From contig OY718804.1 in the NCBI GenBank assembly GCA_963070105.1, forward strand, positions 4,047,317 through 4,111,316: 64,000 nt of DNA. The letters are read 5' to 3'. Below the pieces are notes generated by a model, which saw nothing but the letters and a program-made list of their open reading frames with translations, made no database searches and was not told the DNA's origin. Position numbers and translations under genes: made by a program. Positions 12,001-64,000 of this stretch are shown one piece after another. Within the stretch, counting starts at the first letter, position 1, and each line of letters opens with the position of its first letter. The DNA is from Litomosoides sigmodontis (taxonomy: Eukaryota > Nematoda > Chromadorea > Rhabditida > Onchocercidae).

Positions 12001-15000
12001 CAAAAATATGCAAGTTTTGAAATTCTATGTTAGTGTTTATCATCTTGACAATGAATCCTAAAAGGTTGAACCATATTAAAGATCCACAGTTTAAAATTGC
12101 TAATGTACTGATCTGCTAATACTATTAGTGAAAATGGTGTACGTTTACGTCCAATATTGCAGACCACCTATGCAAATATATACTAGTTCCAAAAATACAC
12201 CACAAAACATAACTTTTGAAATGGACAATAATGCGACATTAAACATCTCACCTGCAAATCGAACAGAGTAAACTGCAATGGTACTGGACATAAAGCAAAA
12301 GCTTCGTTTTCCAAAAACATACGTAACTCATCCATTCGTTCATAATGGAATCTAAAAGAAGAAAAACGACAAAAAGTAGAAAAACTTTCGACTAAACTAT
12401 CATTACAACTGCACCAAACCTTTTGAAGTACAGATGACTTTGTTTTTCTAATGACATTGTGACTTCACCACAAATACTGCCGAAATAAGTATGACCAAAT
12501 TGCTTGAACCTTGAATTTTATAAGTCAATATGCATAATGCTGGCAAAATATTCACAGAGCAACAACATACGTGGGGACTGAGAATTTAGAGAGATTAAAT
12601 GAGAGAGATTAAATTTAGGACATAAAATTCCAAATATCCGTAAAGAGAAATACGCAAAAGTGATAACTGAAACTAACCGCCTTGACATTTCAATAATATC
12701 TAGAAACTGGTCGATTTTCAGAAGAGATAGATCATGGCAATATAATAAGGTGCTGAATTTCATTGACGCGGTTTTGAAAATAGAATTTAAGGAATCCACG
12801 AGGATCTTACGAACAATGCCCACATTTTCTAGAACATCTATTAGTAAGTAACAAGTAGCGAAATGGAATCAAAAAAATAAAATTTAGGCAGGATGTCTAC
12901 TCTATAATTATCACAAACACACTCATAAAACTGATTCCATTTCAATTAAACAATGATAATCCATTATAAAAATATAGCTAAAAAAGTAAGTTTCAAAGTT
13001 GTAAATGACAGAAGATGAATAACAAACCACATTTTTCATGCGCACACTCTAATCTTTCATCTTCATCTATATGGAAAAGCAAGATTGAGTGATATGTAAA
13101 CAGCACTTTGCAAATAACAAATCCCAATTCACGCACACAGTCTACTATTTGCCCCATGTTCACAGCCTACAAGACATTTATGTAAAACAAATAGCACTTT
13201 AGGAAACTAAAAATACTCTTATCAAATGGGTCAAAGCAAACCTCACAAAGCTGCTCATACGATAAATCTTCAATTTTTGCTTCAGTCTTAATTGGCAATA
13301 TTTTATCAATGATAACCGTTCTCGCCGAACTTTCCAAAGTTGCGCGTGTAAAGTTCACTACTTTCATTGCGCATTCCTCAAAAAATTAAATAAAAATCAA
13401 TTGCACAGTAGGAGTTTGTGGCACTTCCAGCACACTCTTGAATAAGCTATTTTAAAAGCATGCTTTTTCAAGTCAGTGTTCCGATCATTTCTTGACACTC
13501 AAACTGTTATATTCTATTACTTACGTGCGACTAACTAGGTACTGAAATTTCCAAAACCTATTCCAGTACCTTATTTGGCATATACTGTTTAAAGCTAAAA
13601 AAGCTCCACATGGAAAAAGAGACAAGATTCAGTACCTCAATTTTACCCAAAAGTTTGTAAGCAATATAAATCGATGAGTAACGATCAACACTGAATAAGA
13701 TCGTTATTGATGCCAAACAATTGTCCAAATTTATTTCAACATCTTCTAGAGCTTCCTTGAACTTCGTTGATAACTCCCTAAAAACATCCGGATAACAAAT
13801 GAAACTCAAAAAAAATGTACAAAGAACTATCAAAGCTCACATTCAAGATACCATTGAAATATTTCATCTTAACATAAAATGTCCTGCCATAACACATAAC
13901 AATTACTAATTTGCTTCCAAAGCAAGAAAGCTTCATCATAAAGTCCCTGAAAATTTAAACCTAAGCGATTTTAAGGAAACATTCTCGGCTCTATTATTTT
14001 CCAAATTTGCATCTGGAACTGGAATCTTGATGTTTGGGAAGTCTCAAGTTATTGAAAATATCGATTTTCGAAACATTAAGAAGATACGAATTATTCATGA
14101 AATTAAAAATAAATGATTACTTTACGCAGTTGAATTGACTAAAAGTTATTGTAGCTTTCTGTGCTTCACAGCACATAGTAATAGCTGCAGGAAAATTTTC
14201 TTCCTGAAAAGAGTTGGAAGACAAAGATTAACAGGATGAATTGTTCGTGATTATCTACCAGCTGAACTGAAAATGGCTGCAGAAGTAGGACCGAAAGAAG
14301 GGTAAAGAATAACACTGAAGCAGACTACAAAAATAATCGCAATATTGACCTCGACAAGATCCTTAATTTGGAATTGCACCTCATACAGTGTCTTAATGCT
14401 TTCGAGAGATGACAGCAACTTCTTTAAAAATATTCGATTTCTGTAATTTGCGATTATTTCCAAACCATTTTGATTTTCAAGTTTCGCTTGACCGAGCTTC
14501 CTGTGACGAAAGTAAGAATGGAACACTTTATTCAAATTGCGAACACCACCTACATAGGAAAAAATCCATGGCTAGGAACAAATTTCTTGGATTTTTACTA
14601 AGCAATCATGTTCATACACAGCTGATATGAACATCACTCTGCCAAAAATTATAAGCAAAGTAACACGTCCCAAGAACTGAAAATCGGTGGCATGATTACA
14701 TAGATTCTGTAAAATAAAAAGAATTGCAGTAAAGGGATTGGAAGATGTTTTAAAAAAAACTAACTCCCGTATATTCTGCATTACCGAAAGAATATTATCT
14801 AGATCTGTTTGGATTTCATCGATGTCTTTCAGCTGTGATGAATAAGATGGCCAGTCCTTCATGATCATTGCAGACACCCGTTTCGAAACAACTTGTAACT
14901 GTTGTTTTAATTTGTCCATTTCTCTAGTTAAGTCTTCAGGCAAAATATCCCTATCCATGACTTTCTAAATTATGTAATAATTTAAGAAAAAAATGAAAGT

Positions 15001-15874
15001 GAAAATTTCGAAATTGCAGAACATTTAATTTACTCATTAACTTAAATTTAAAAATCAACAACTTTCACGAAATTTACTTTTAGTTCATAGTCGGTTGCAT
15101 CAAACCCTTCCTCGATGAAATAAGCTGCTTCAATGCTTTCTAATATTTCTACTTCCTTAGAAGGATCTGTGACTGACATAGCACAAGTTTGTAACTGCAA
15201 ATTATATCCAAATAAGATGAAGTCGTCACATAAAGCATTAAATATAAAGCAAATACAACAAAATACAATTCGATACAAAGCAACATACAATCGTAGATTT
15301 GGCCTGCTCGAGACCAGAAGAATCTCGCACCATGATTAAGTTATCCATTGATTCCATCTGAAAATGTTAACTTTCATTCGTTGGATTTAAATGACTCGTC
15401 AATTATTTCGTGCAATGCTTGATATAATGGTATAGATCCGCTTAACCACAACATCCTTCGACCCATTTACTACTTACTTGCCGAAACTATTCATGCCGGT
15501 TTGTTTAGTAAGTCATTTTATCATTTGAGATTTTTTGGTTTTTTCTGTGCTATTTTTACTTTTCGGTGGACTACTAATTTAATGTTTTGTATCTTTTTTT
15601 TGTAGATTTTAGTCACTTTTCTATTTAAAATCGATATATACAACGAGAAGACAACAAAAATTTCCAAAAACACAGCTTTTATAAAAATTTTTTTCATTGA
15701 AATACTGATGGCAAATGACGGCGATCCTTCTTAATTCACTATTCATAGTTGGAAAGTTATAATAGAGACGTTCTGAAGTGAAGAGTTTCATGAAACTGAA
15801 AATAAAAAGCTTACATCGGTCACTGCAATTTCATCCTCATTTCGGCGAAGTTGTGGTGGCTTAGATTTCCTCAT
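9090..15874 (-). CDS. vps-50: VPS50/syndetin (CCDC132), EARP tethering-complex subunit, complete
   Basis: All 23 exons join in phase: 15874-15815, 15357-15289, 15194-15078, 14964-14765, 14500-14350, 14203-14121, 13777-13636, 13376-13242, 13166-13028, 12837-12678, 12509-12420, 12351-12252, 11969-11802, 11737-11673, 11496-11420, 11345-11254, 11133-11005, 10837-10749, 10668-10581, 10479-10321, 9953-9832, 9674-9482, 9185-9090. The product is about 907 residues, against about 960 in mammals. Family hallmarks in order are [106 protein letters not shown] and [16 protein letters not shown] at the C-terminus. VPS50 replaces VPS54 in EARP (with VPS51-53), which acts in endosomal recycling and, in C. 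elegans, dense-core vesicle maturation. The middle (exons 13-14) is poorly conserved, as usual. Introns after exons 4 and 10 start GTTAGT; the last intron is GC-AG. Confidence 0.95.
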
Positions 15875-17150
15875 CTTCAATTACTTCATAGATTGCTTTC
15901 ACAATTTTAAATAATAATAAAAACGACAGACAACAACCATTTCGGCATCACGTAATTTCCTCCAAAAAAATCTGAAAAAATATTAAAAAGTATAACTTAC
16001 GAATAAAAAATTATTATAAAAGTCCATTTATTTCAGTATTTCCGATAGCTCATAATTTGCAGAAACAGTTGTTTTGTGTTCTGCGTTACAGAGGATTAAT
16101 TAAATTATATGTGGAGCTGTTAGCAGCATCTGTCACACCCCAAAAGTTTTGTATGTTCAAAGTTATAAGTCTCTCGTATTTTTGAAATTTCAAACAGCAA
16201 TATAATGAAGCGAATTACTGCATATCAATAAAAAAGAAAGCAACAAATATAAAAAATGTACTTCCACATAAAAGAAAGCATATGTTCCGTTTCGGGACAT
16301 TAGCAGTCATACCTGCAATGGCAACGTGAAAAGACTGAATCACACTGAAATTAACAACAATGATTATTAAATACTTGATTTAATGCAAGCGGTTCATGCA
16401 AGTCATTATAGGACACCAGAGTCTTTTTGAACATATAAAACCTTTCAATTTTATGTATTCAAAAAGTATAAAGTTTTGACGCGAATGCTATTCCACGACA
16501 GGATTCCTTGGCAATGACAATGACCCAACGATAAAACAAATAAGAATATTAACGTTACCTTGTTGGTAACAGTAAATACAGTGATAATGACGACAGAAAC
16601 AACAGCGCAATGAATAGTGCACCAAAAGCTATGCCTAAATTAAACGTTTAATTACATACTTTCTAATTAGTCATAACTTCAACACTTCCTCATCATTTCA
16701 GGGGTGTTTCTGAATACTTTTATTCGTCATAGTAAATATAATAAGTTCAGCAATGCTTACCTTCAAACGTGTCACATCGGCAAACTTCACCGACCCCAAC
16801 CCGTCATCCATGCCGAACCACTACGTGAGTAACTGTGATACCGCTTCGCCATCTGTCGCATATTAATGTTGTGCAACGGGACTTGAAATAAGCATTTTGT
16901 TGACGGGAGAGTCTGTCGAGGTGTGAACATAGCGGTTTTTCTTTTTCATCCTTCAGATCTTCTTATCTCTCTCTCTCTCTCTATCAGGAAGATTGATTTA
17001 GAAGAATTGCTCATTTAGCATGGCTCACCAAAAAGCATAGATGAGAGATTACCAGTTTGTAGATAAGAGATTATTAGCTTATCAGCATGCGTAAAATGTA
17101 TCATTTTTGATATCAATCGTGGAGCGATTTCAGAACTGCGTCACAGTGGT
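15875..17150. promoter_or_regulatory. divergent intergenic promoter region between vps-50 and the orphan gene
   Basis: About 1.3 kb separates two divergent start codons, so both promoters should lie here. An acceptor GATTTCAG at 17126-17133 sits 17 nt before the plus-strand ATG and looks like a trans-splice or 5' UTR intron acceptor. On the other side the vps-50 ATG follows AATTGAAG directly. A (CT)n tract lies at 16970-16983. No TATA-type element is convincing. Confidence 0.5.
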
Positions 17151-18632
17151 ATGGATCACCACTATAAAAAAGTTAGCGAAATAAATGTGCCTTGTGCGCC
17201 GCCATTTCCAGCAGAAGTAGTAACTGGTACCAAGGAGATGGTAGTGAAGGAAAATACTAAATTCAAAAATATTCTCATCTTTGTGGACAAACTTTTCCAG
17301 GTATGATTTTATCTAAAATTTCTTAAGATAGTCGTCATTGCTATCACAATTTTTGGCTCTCAGTTGTTATGTGCTTTCAGTTGATTTTGCCTCATTAATC
17401 TAGCTCAGTTTGCTAAGACGATCGTGGGCAAAATATTTTTAACACTTTTAGGAAAAGGGGAGTTTTGAAGAGCGTCACTAATACTTTGTACTAGCTAAAA
17501 AGCTAATTGCTAAAATTGTTGTAAAAGGACTTGAGCTTTCTCGTTTACATGATGATTTTTCAATAATTTTACTAACCAGTTTAGGATGCAAATTGCCGGA
17601 TGGTGATTTTCAAAGGGGTTGGCGAAGCTACGGCAAAGTGCATTTCATGTGTGGAAGTGTTCAAAAGAAATTATAAGGTCACTCTTAACTAAATTGCGGT
17701 ACTTTCTCAATTTTAGTTTTCGAGGATACAGCCTGCATTCTTTTCTCTTCCTTTTCCTGAAGTTTGCTGTGTAAAACCGACCTGGATGTAACTTTAGAAA
17801 TTATTTTTATTTCTAATTGCCTCTAAGATTAGCATACATCGAAATTTTTGTCTTTCGTTTTTGTTAATCACTACGTTTTGTTCTTAAGGTAATTGTTACA
17901 GGGTGGAGTACTGTATCAGTGGAACAAAATAGTTTTCACACGACGAACTGATTCATGGGTACCCGTGGCTGAAAGTGTAAATAAGTATGTGTCGTAGAGC
18001 ATTATTATGTTGTACCATATTGCGCCTATTTCAGCTTTTGATCGTTAAGCAGTAACTGGTTAAAATCGTCGAAAAATTAAACTATGAGAGAATTCTATTT
18101 CATGCGTTATTTTTCTTATTTCATTAATATTGAAGAATATCAAGCACCACTTGTCATAGGCAGGGATTTTTGCATTTCAGAATACTCATTCATATGGATG
18201 TTCCAACGATTTATATTTTAATCTCCAGGGATCCTTTACCGGAAGGCTGCATCAATGAAAGGTTTTATTTCGTGGAGTTTGCATATTTTAAGCCATTATT
18301 TGCGTATGCTTCGGGTTCCTTAAAACACTGCCTTGTAGAGGAAGTTCCTATTTTGATTGTGATTCAGAATAATATAGATCAACTTATTTCACCACCGTTT
18401 TTTTTAAACTTGCTAGTGATGAATTTCAAACCATCACTTTATAATTTTGCTCTTCAGCTGTCAGGATTCATCTGTTGAAACAACAGGATTTGTACTTGAC
18501 AATGGCATGTTATCGAGCGGGTTGAAATCACAGCGAGAAAAACCGAAGCTTCTTAGGACATTGGGACCGAATAAATGGAATAGACCACTGAAAAAAAAAC
18601 TGCTGAGCAGAAAAACAGCCGTTGCTGTCTAA
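17151..18632 (+). CDS. orphan small protein of about 162 residues, four exons
   Basis: Exons 17151-17300, 17902-17984, 18181-18261 and 18458-18632 join with matching phase to one open frame of 163 codons including TAA. The protein starts MDHHYKKVSEINVPCAPPFP. It continues through a hydrophobic, beta-rich middle (FKNILIFVDKLFQ, GVLYQWNKIVFTRR, WVPVAESVN, VPTIYILISRDPLPEG) and ends in a Lys/Arg-rich tail (NKWNRPLKKKLLSRKTAVAV). There is no signal peptide or clear transmembrane segment. I do not recognise a family. Donors are CAG/GTATGA, TAA/GTATGT and AAG/GTTTTA. The basic tail could serve nuclear targeting or nucleic-acid binding, which is inference only. A 5' acceptor just upstream supports the start. 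Transcript data are needed to confirm exons 2 and 3. Confidence 0.68.
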
Positions 18633-21600
18633 AGACAAATCATGATAGCAGTCAAATCATTAACTATACTGGTTATGTTTATCATATATTTATAAAATTC
18701 GCTGTTTCTTACCTCAAAGCTTTCTCGCTTTGATGTCTTCCAAATGTGTAATGTCTTCTAAATGGAGTGTCTTCCTATCTCATGTGATAGAAATAGGTAA
18801 ATCTGATGTTCAGAACGAAAACGCATCATCAGGTTGCTCAAAATTTTGATTGTTGTGCCCAAAGATCGTATGATATATATATGTATATAATTTGATGATC
18901 TTATGTGTGTGAATGCATGTTGTATTTCATGACAACTATTTTGTTTCTCTTACCGTAATTTTTGATCTCGAATAATTTCGGGGAAAAGGATTATCCGCTT
19001 TTATCTGGCTTCAATTTTTTAACACTCTCAAATCTTGAAATAATAGCTTGATCTTTTAATAAAAAATTTGGTTGATCCCATTTTACATTTCAACTCACAA
19101 GTCACCACGAAGAGGTTTTTATATTGGTGAGTTGGAAGCTCATAGTGATGGGTTGGACATTCATCGAAGGAATTATCACAAGTCATAAGGTCCCACTTTA
19201 GATCACCAAGAAGACAAGTACAACCTTAAAATTAGTGAACTTGCTTATTGACTTGTTAGTTGGTGTGATTTATCGTCGTTGAACTGGCCATTTGACATGC
19301 CGAAAGACTCTGGTACGGCTAATTCCTCTGTTGCATTGCATTTTCAACTGTGAATGGTGCAAGATGAGATGCATTAAATGTTACTTGGCGATTACAAACC
19401 ACTGCATAAGTAGCCTCGATCAATAACTCCCTTATTTGCAAACTGCTCACAATTAGAAATTCAAATACTGCTAAACCAAGTTTAAAAACACAAAAGCAGT
19501 TTCCTCCGCACTAAATCTTAGTGGTGTAACATCCAATTTCTCCCGCTGTTACCCAAATGACAGCACAAAGTACGGTGCTGTAATGCTTACGAAAGGTTCA
19601 ATTCGTTCGTCTTGACAGTTTGAATTACCGCAGTGCTCAGGTCATCCATTGCTTGTTGCAAGTGTTACTGTTTGGAAAAAGCAATCGCTGTTCTAATTGC
19701 ATCGCTAACGTTTCTTTGCTGCTAGTAATGTAATGTTGACCTTTGCGCTCACCTACCTACCAACTCCTTTTTTTCCATCTCACATAACCACTGCCATTCT
19801 CATACCAGCTCACCTTGATCTATACGACCCACTCATTCAACCCCTGTACTCTCGTACTGTTACTATATGAACTTATCATTGTTATCACTGTCATCACGTA
19901 TCACTATTACTATTATTTCTTATTATTAATTTATTATTATTATTAATTATAAATCAATAAAAGAAAGGCAAAATTAAATTGAATTCTACAGAAAGACAAA
20001 TTACGCTATGGCATTTGCTTATTGTACGGCTCTCTACGGAGGAAATTTATTGTCCACTACGCCAAATAACTTGTTCGCGTGAATGTATGTATATTATGAA
20101 TGTGTTTTTTTTCTTAAACAAATTTGAAACTATTCGTAGAAATTTCGACATCATTCAAAGATTAAGACATTGATTGATCTGGTAAAGCTACTGTTCCGAT
20201 GATTCATAATTGAAATTTCCTTCTATAACTCTATAGTTGTGTGTGTGTGTGTGAAGTTTGTTATCTTTCCTATCAATGTTATCCGTTTCAGTTAGCCAAG
20301 CTACGGACGTTACAAAAATTATTGAACATTTTTGAGCGATTAAAAGCAAATTAGCGATTTCATGCATTTTGCTTTCCGAGCACTAAATGTGTGAAAGAGA
20401 ATTACTGGGTTGAAAGGAATAGAAAATGAATGTTGAAATGACCAATTCATTGAGAAGGATAACAAATTTCGCGATCGGTGCACAATGGAAGTATTAATTA
20501 ACCTTTCGCTGCTTAATAGAAGCATTGCTAAGCTCTCAACGTCCGAGGGATACCACCAAACAGCCCCGCTCTGAATCATCTTCCTCTTTTTGAGATGAAA
20601 ATTTGATAATCCAACCAGTGATGAAGGATACAACACAACGAGCACTGCTGTCTATCCCTTGCGCACTTGTCCTCTCTCCACTCACTGCGCCTGTTGTATG
20701 TAATAATAACATGTTGTGGTTGCTGTTGTATGAGTTAGTAGTAGATCTATCATCTATCTATCTATCCATCTATCTATCTATCAGTCTATCTATCTACCAT
20801 TTCCTTTCCCATTCTTCCTCTTTATTTTTTTGCTGTAAAATTTGTTGTAAGTACGTTGGTTGTACGATTTTCCGTCAGTTACTCCTTCGCTTTCATCAAA
20901 TCATTCTCCGTAATTAATTTCATTCTTTTTAAAAATTCATAAGTGAATGGAAGAAAGCTAATGATGAAAATCATCAGAAAGGTATATTATGCGCTGCATT
21001 TAATTGTTATTCAACGATTTACTGATGAGTTACTACTGCTACTGCTATAAATGTGTTAACCCATAATTGTCGTGTTCATCGATAGTGAAGTGATCATATC
21101 GAACCATCCGTAAATACCTCTCGTACACCTTTCCTCGATCACGATGATCAGTGTTTTTTTTTTTTTTTTACTGAACTTCATAGTTTGGTGAGGAAATCTT
21201 ACGAACGTGCTAAGCGTAGACTACGTGAATTACGCTCTTTTCCCAACTAATTGAAGTTACAAGTGCTGCTTGCAAATGAAACGTGAACGAAGAAGATTTA
21301 GTGTTTCATATTTTCGTTTCAAATTAATGTTTCTTCTATGATCATTTAAAGTTTAAATGATTAAGTTGGTTGTATTAAGAGTCAACTTATATTTCTATTG
21401 TCTTCCCTCTTTTCGCAGAATTTTTTTTTTCACCCATCTATGCTTCATCTTTCATTAGCCCACCGTTACTGCATGTTTTATTTTGAGACTGGAAATTGAA
21501 AATTTAAAAGTTGTTCACATACAAGAATCTAATTAATAATTTACCTAGTGCAAGTTTAAACTTCAAAACTAATTTATTTTAGCCGATTATTAATTCCCAA

Positions 21601-21823
21601 CTTCAATAAACACCAATGCATTTCAGTGGAACATGTGAGTTAATCATCGGAAAAGTTCAAAACGAGTTCATTTATCTTTGAATAAAAAGCTTGTCAAACG
21701 CTTTGAGCGCCATAAACATAATACGTTTCGAACAATCTTTAAATTTCTAATTTCAGAATAATTTAAAAATTCAACCGCTTCTAACGCGCCATACGTAAAT
21801 TGCTGCAGTGAAAGAGGTGCGTA
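18633..21823. other. intergenic DNA and probable 5' region of the RhoGAP gene
   Basis: No supported gene. It holds an ATCT/ATCC tetranucleotide repeat (20750-20797), a short GT run near 20237 and T-rich runs. The acceptor CTGCAG (21803-21808) lies 15 nt before the RhoGAP start codon and may receive a spliced leader or end a 5' UTR intron. Open frames at 20340-20645 and 20603-20917 overlap on opposite strands and look like chance. Confidence 0.5.
20750..20797. repeat. (ATCT)n tetranucleotide microsatellite
   Basis: Imperfect ATCT units with CC and GT variants lie upstream of the RhoGAP gene. Confidence 0.9.
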
Positions 21824-62906
<41,083 letters not shown>

Positions 62907-64000
62907 GCTTCTTCATTTGTGTGTTTGTTTTTTAAATTTGATTCATTGATTAATATTTTCTGTAAATTCTAAAATTTGTAGGTTAAGAACTGGTTCGAAC
63001 GCTTACATATTTACGTAAACGTTTACACTTTTATGTAAATACTTTCTAAAATTAGTTCTTAGTTTAATACGAAGTCATCTTTAAGTTTTGTGATTGATAG
63101 AATATTAACAGAAATTTCAAATTCCAAAGTCTTTCAAAATTTTTAGACTAATTTCATCATTTTATTTCTGCTTTTCTATTCAATTCTTAGATGCTTATTT
63201 GTAATGAATTTTTTTGCTTTCGGATGTTTGTATGTGTACATGTGTAACGATTTTCGAATATTTCAAAAGGGAAATTTGATACAGTCTGAAACGCCAGCTC
63301 ATTTTCTAATTTGCTACTAATATCAGCGATGAAAATTACTTGCAAAATACAAATGTGTGAGTATATTAATTCTTCAATACTTATGTACATCAATTCTTTC
63401 ACATGTTGTGCTTTTTTTTCCTTCATTTTTCCAAATTTCAATTGAAAGGAATCATAAAATGAATGGACTTATTTTAAAGGAAATGAATTCAGGACATCTA
63501 TGTGATAGTTGGAGAAATGGAAAGCTAAAAAATTCATATTCCTTCATTTCCATGTCGTTTTATTTTCTTCTTCATTTCTGACGGGATGTTCTCTCATTCA
63601 TTTTTTGATGGCATGTGAAAGAGAGAGAGAAGGAGAGAGAGAGGGAGAAATTGAAATTGATGTTTGTTGTTCATTCATTATCAAACGATATTCGATTTTC
63701 ATCACTCGTCTTGCATCGTACAAGTCAAGTTACTTTGCATTTTCATTGTTTCTTTTTCGTAGAATTTTTGAAAATTTTAACTGTTCAATTCAAATGCTAA
63801 AATGATTTACTGGAATTGTTGTGAGCAATTGATACCCCGTGTTATTGTTCCATTTCTGTCATTAATTCGTATCCTAAACGGACTAAACAGTTGTAGTAAT
63901 GTACGAGCTGTTGCATGTGTGTTATGTTAGGTGGTATTTGCTATTTCAAATATTTATTTCATCAATTTGAAACTATTTGTTGTAATAGCTTCTCTGTTTT
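62907..64000 (+). other. 3' UTR and downstream DNA of the pac-1-like gene
   Basis: No further gene is supported. It contains AT-rich DNA and a GA tract at 63618-63650. A canonical AATAAA close to the stop was not found. The open frames at 63187-63441 and 63357-63805 look like chance. Confidence 0.5.

Noticed and set aside
13907..13946. 40-nt block [13 protein letters not shown] with TTTCAG and A/GTAATT signals in vps-50
   Set aside because: It breaks phase with exon 13777-13636, and the family alignment has no room for it; at most a decoy or rare alternative exon.
14650..14690. In-frame block reading [10 protein letters not shown] with an acceptor, as a vps-50 exon
   Set aside because: Exon 14964-14765 joined to 14500-14350 is in phase and aligns with VPS50 without a gap; the block would insert sequence absent in the family.

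Overview
This is a nematode genomic window: AT-rich DNA holding spliced genes with short exons, introns ending mostly in TTTCAG-like acceptors, and start codons lying just downstream of orphan acceptor sites, the usual signature of spliced-leader trans-splicing. A nematode-type U1 snRNA is present. I cannot fix the species. A parasitic (clade III/spirurid-like) worm is a guess, not something the sequence proves. No bacterial, phage, CRISPR or transposon gene was recognised.

Layout. (1) 113-1662, minus strand: the 5' four coding exons of an FHIP/FAM160-family gene (FTS-Hook-FHIP dynein adaptor), running off the left edge. (2) 1665-9089: intergenic DNA holding two convergent U1 snRNA genes, a canonical copy on plus (5917-6080) and a divergent copy on minus (6724-6888). 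The divergent copy has a rewritten 5' splice-site recognition arm but intact stems, Sm site and promoter element. (3) 9090-15874, minus strand: a complete 23-exon gene for VPS50/syndetin (CCDC132), the EARP tethering subunit. (4) 17151-18632, plus strand: a four-exon orphan gene of about 162 residues, divergent from vps-50. (5) 21824-62906, plus strand: a 41-kb gene of about 31 exons for a PDZ-PH-RhoGAP protein of the ARHGAP21/23 family (pac-1-like in C. elegans). Its introns hold very long microsatellites, including about 372 bp of AGT, about 590 bp of AAT, 107 bp of GT and 160 bp of AT. One intron also carries an inverted, partly deleted copy of one of the gene's own exons.

How the parts relate. 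FHIP and VPS50 both act in endosomal and vesicle traffic, but they lie 7.4 kb apart and need not be co-regulated. The most interesting connection is between the divergent U1 and the protein genes. Its 5' arm would pair with AAG/GUUAGU, and five introns reconstructed here (two in vps-50, three in the pac-1-like gene) begin with exactly GTTAGT. This suggests, without proving, a specialised U1 for a sub-class of 5' splice sites. Two further observations are worth following: phase-locked, possibly mutually exclusive exons of the RhoGAP gene (34729-34903 versus 40084-40252), and the inverted exon copy, which could base-pair with its parent exon in the same pre-mRNA.

Exon structures were built by hand from splice-site phase and remembered family alignments. 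No database search was run.
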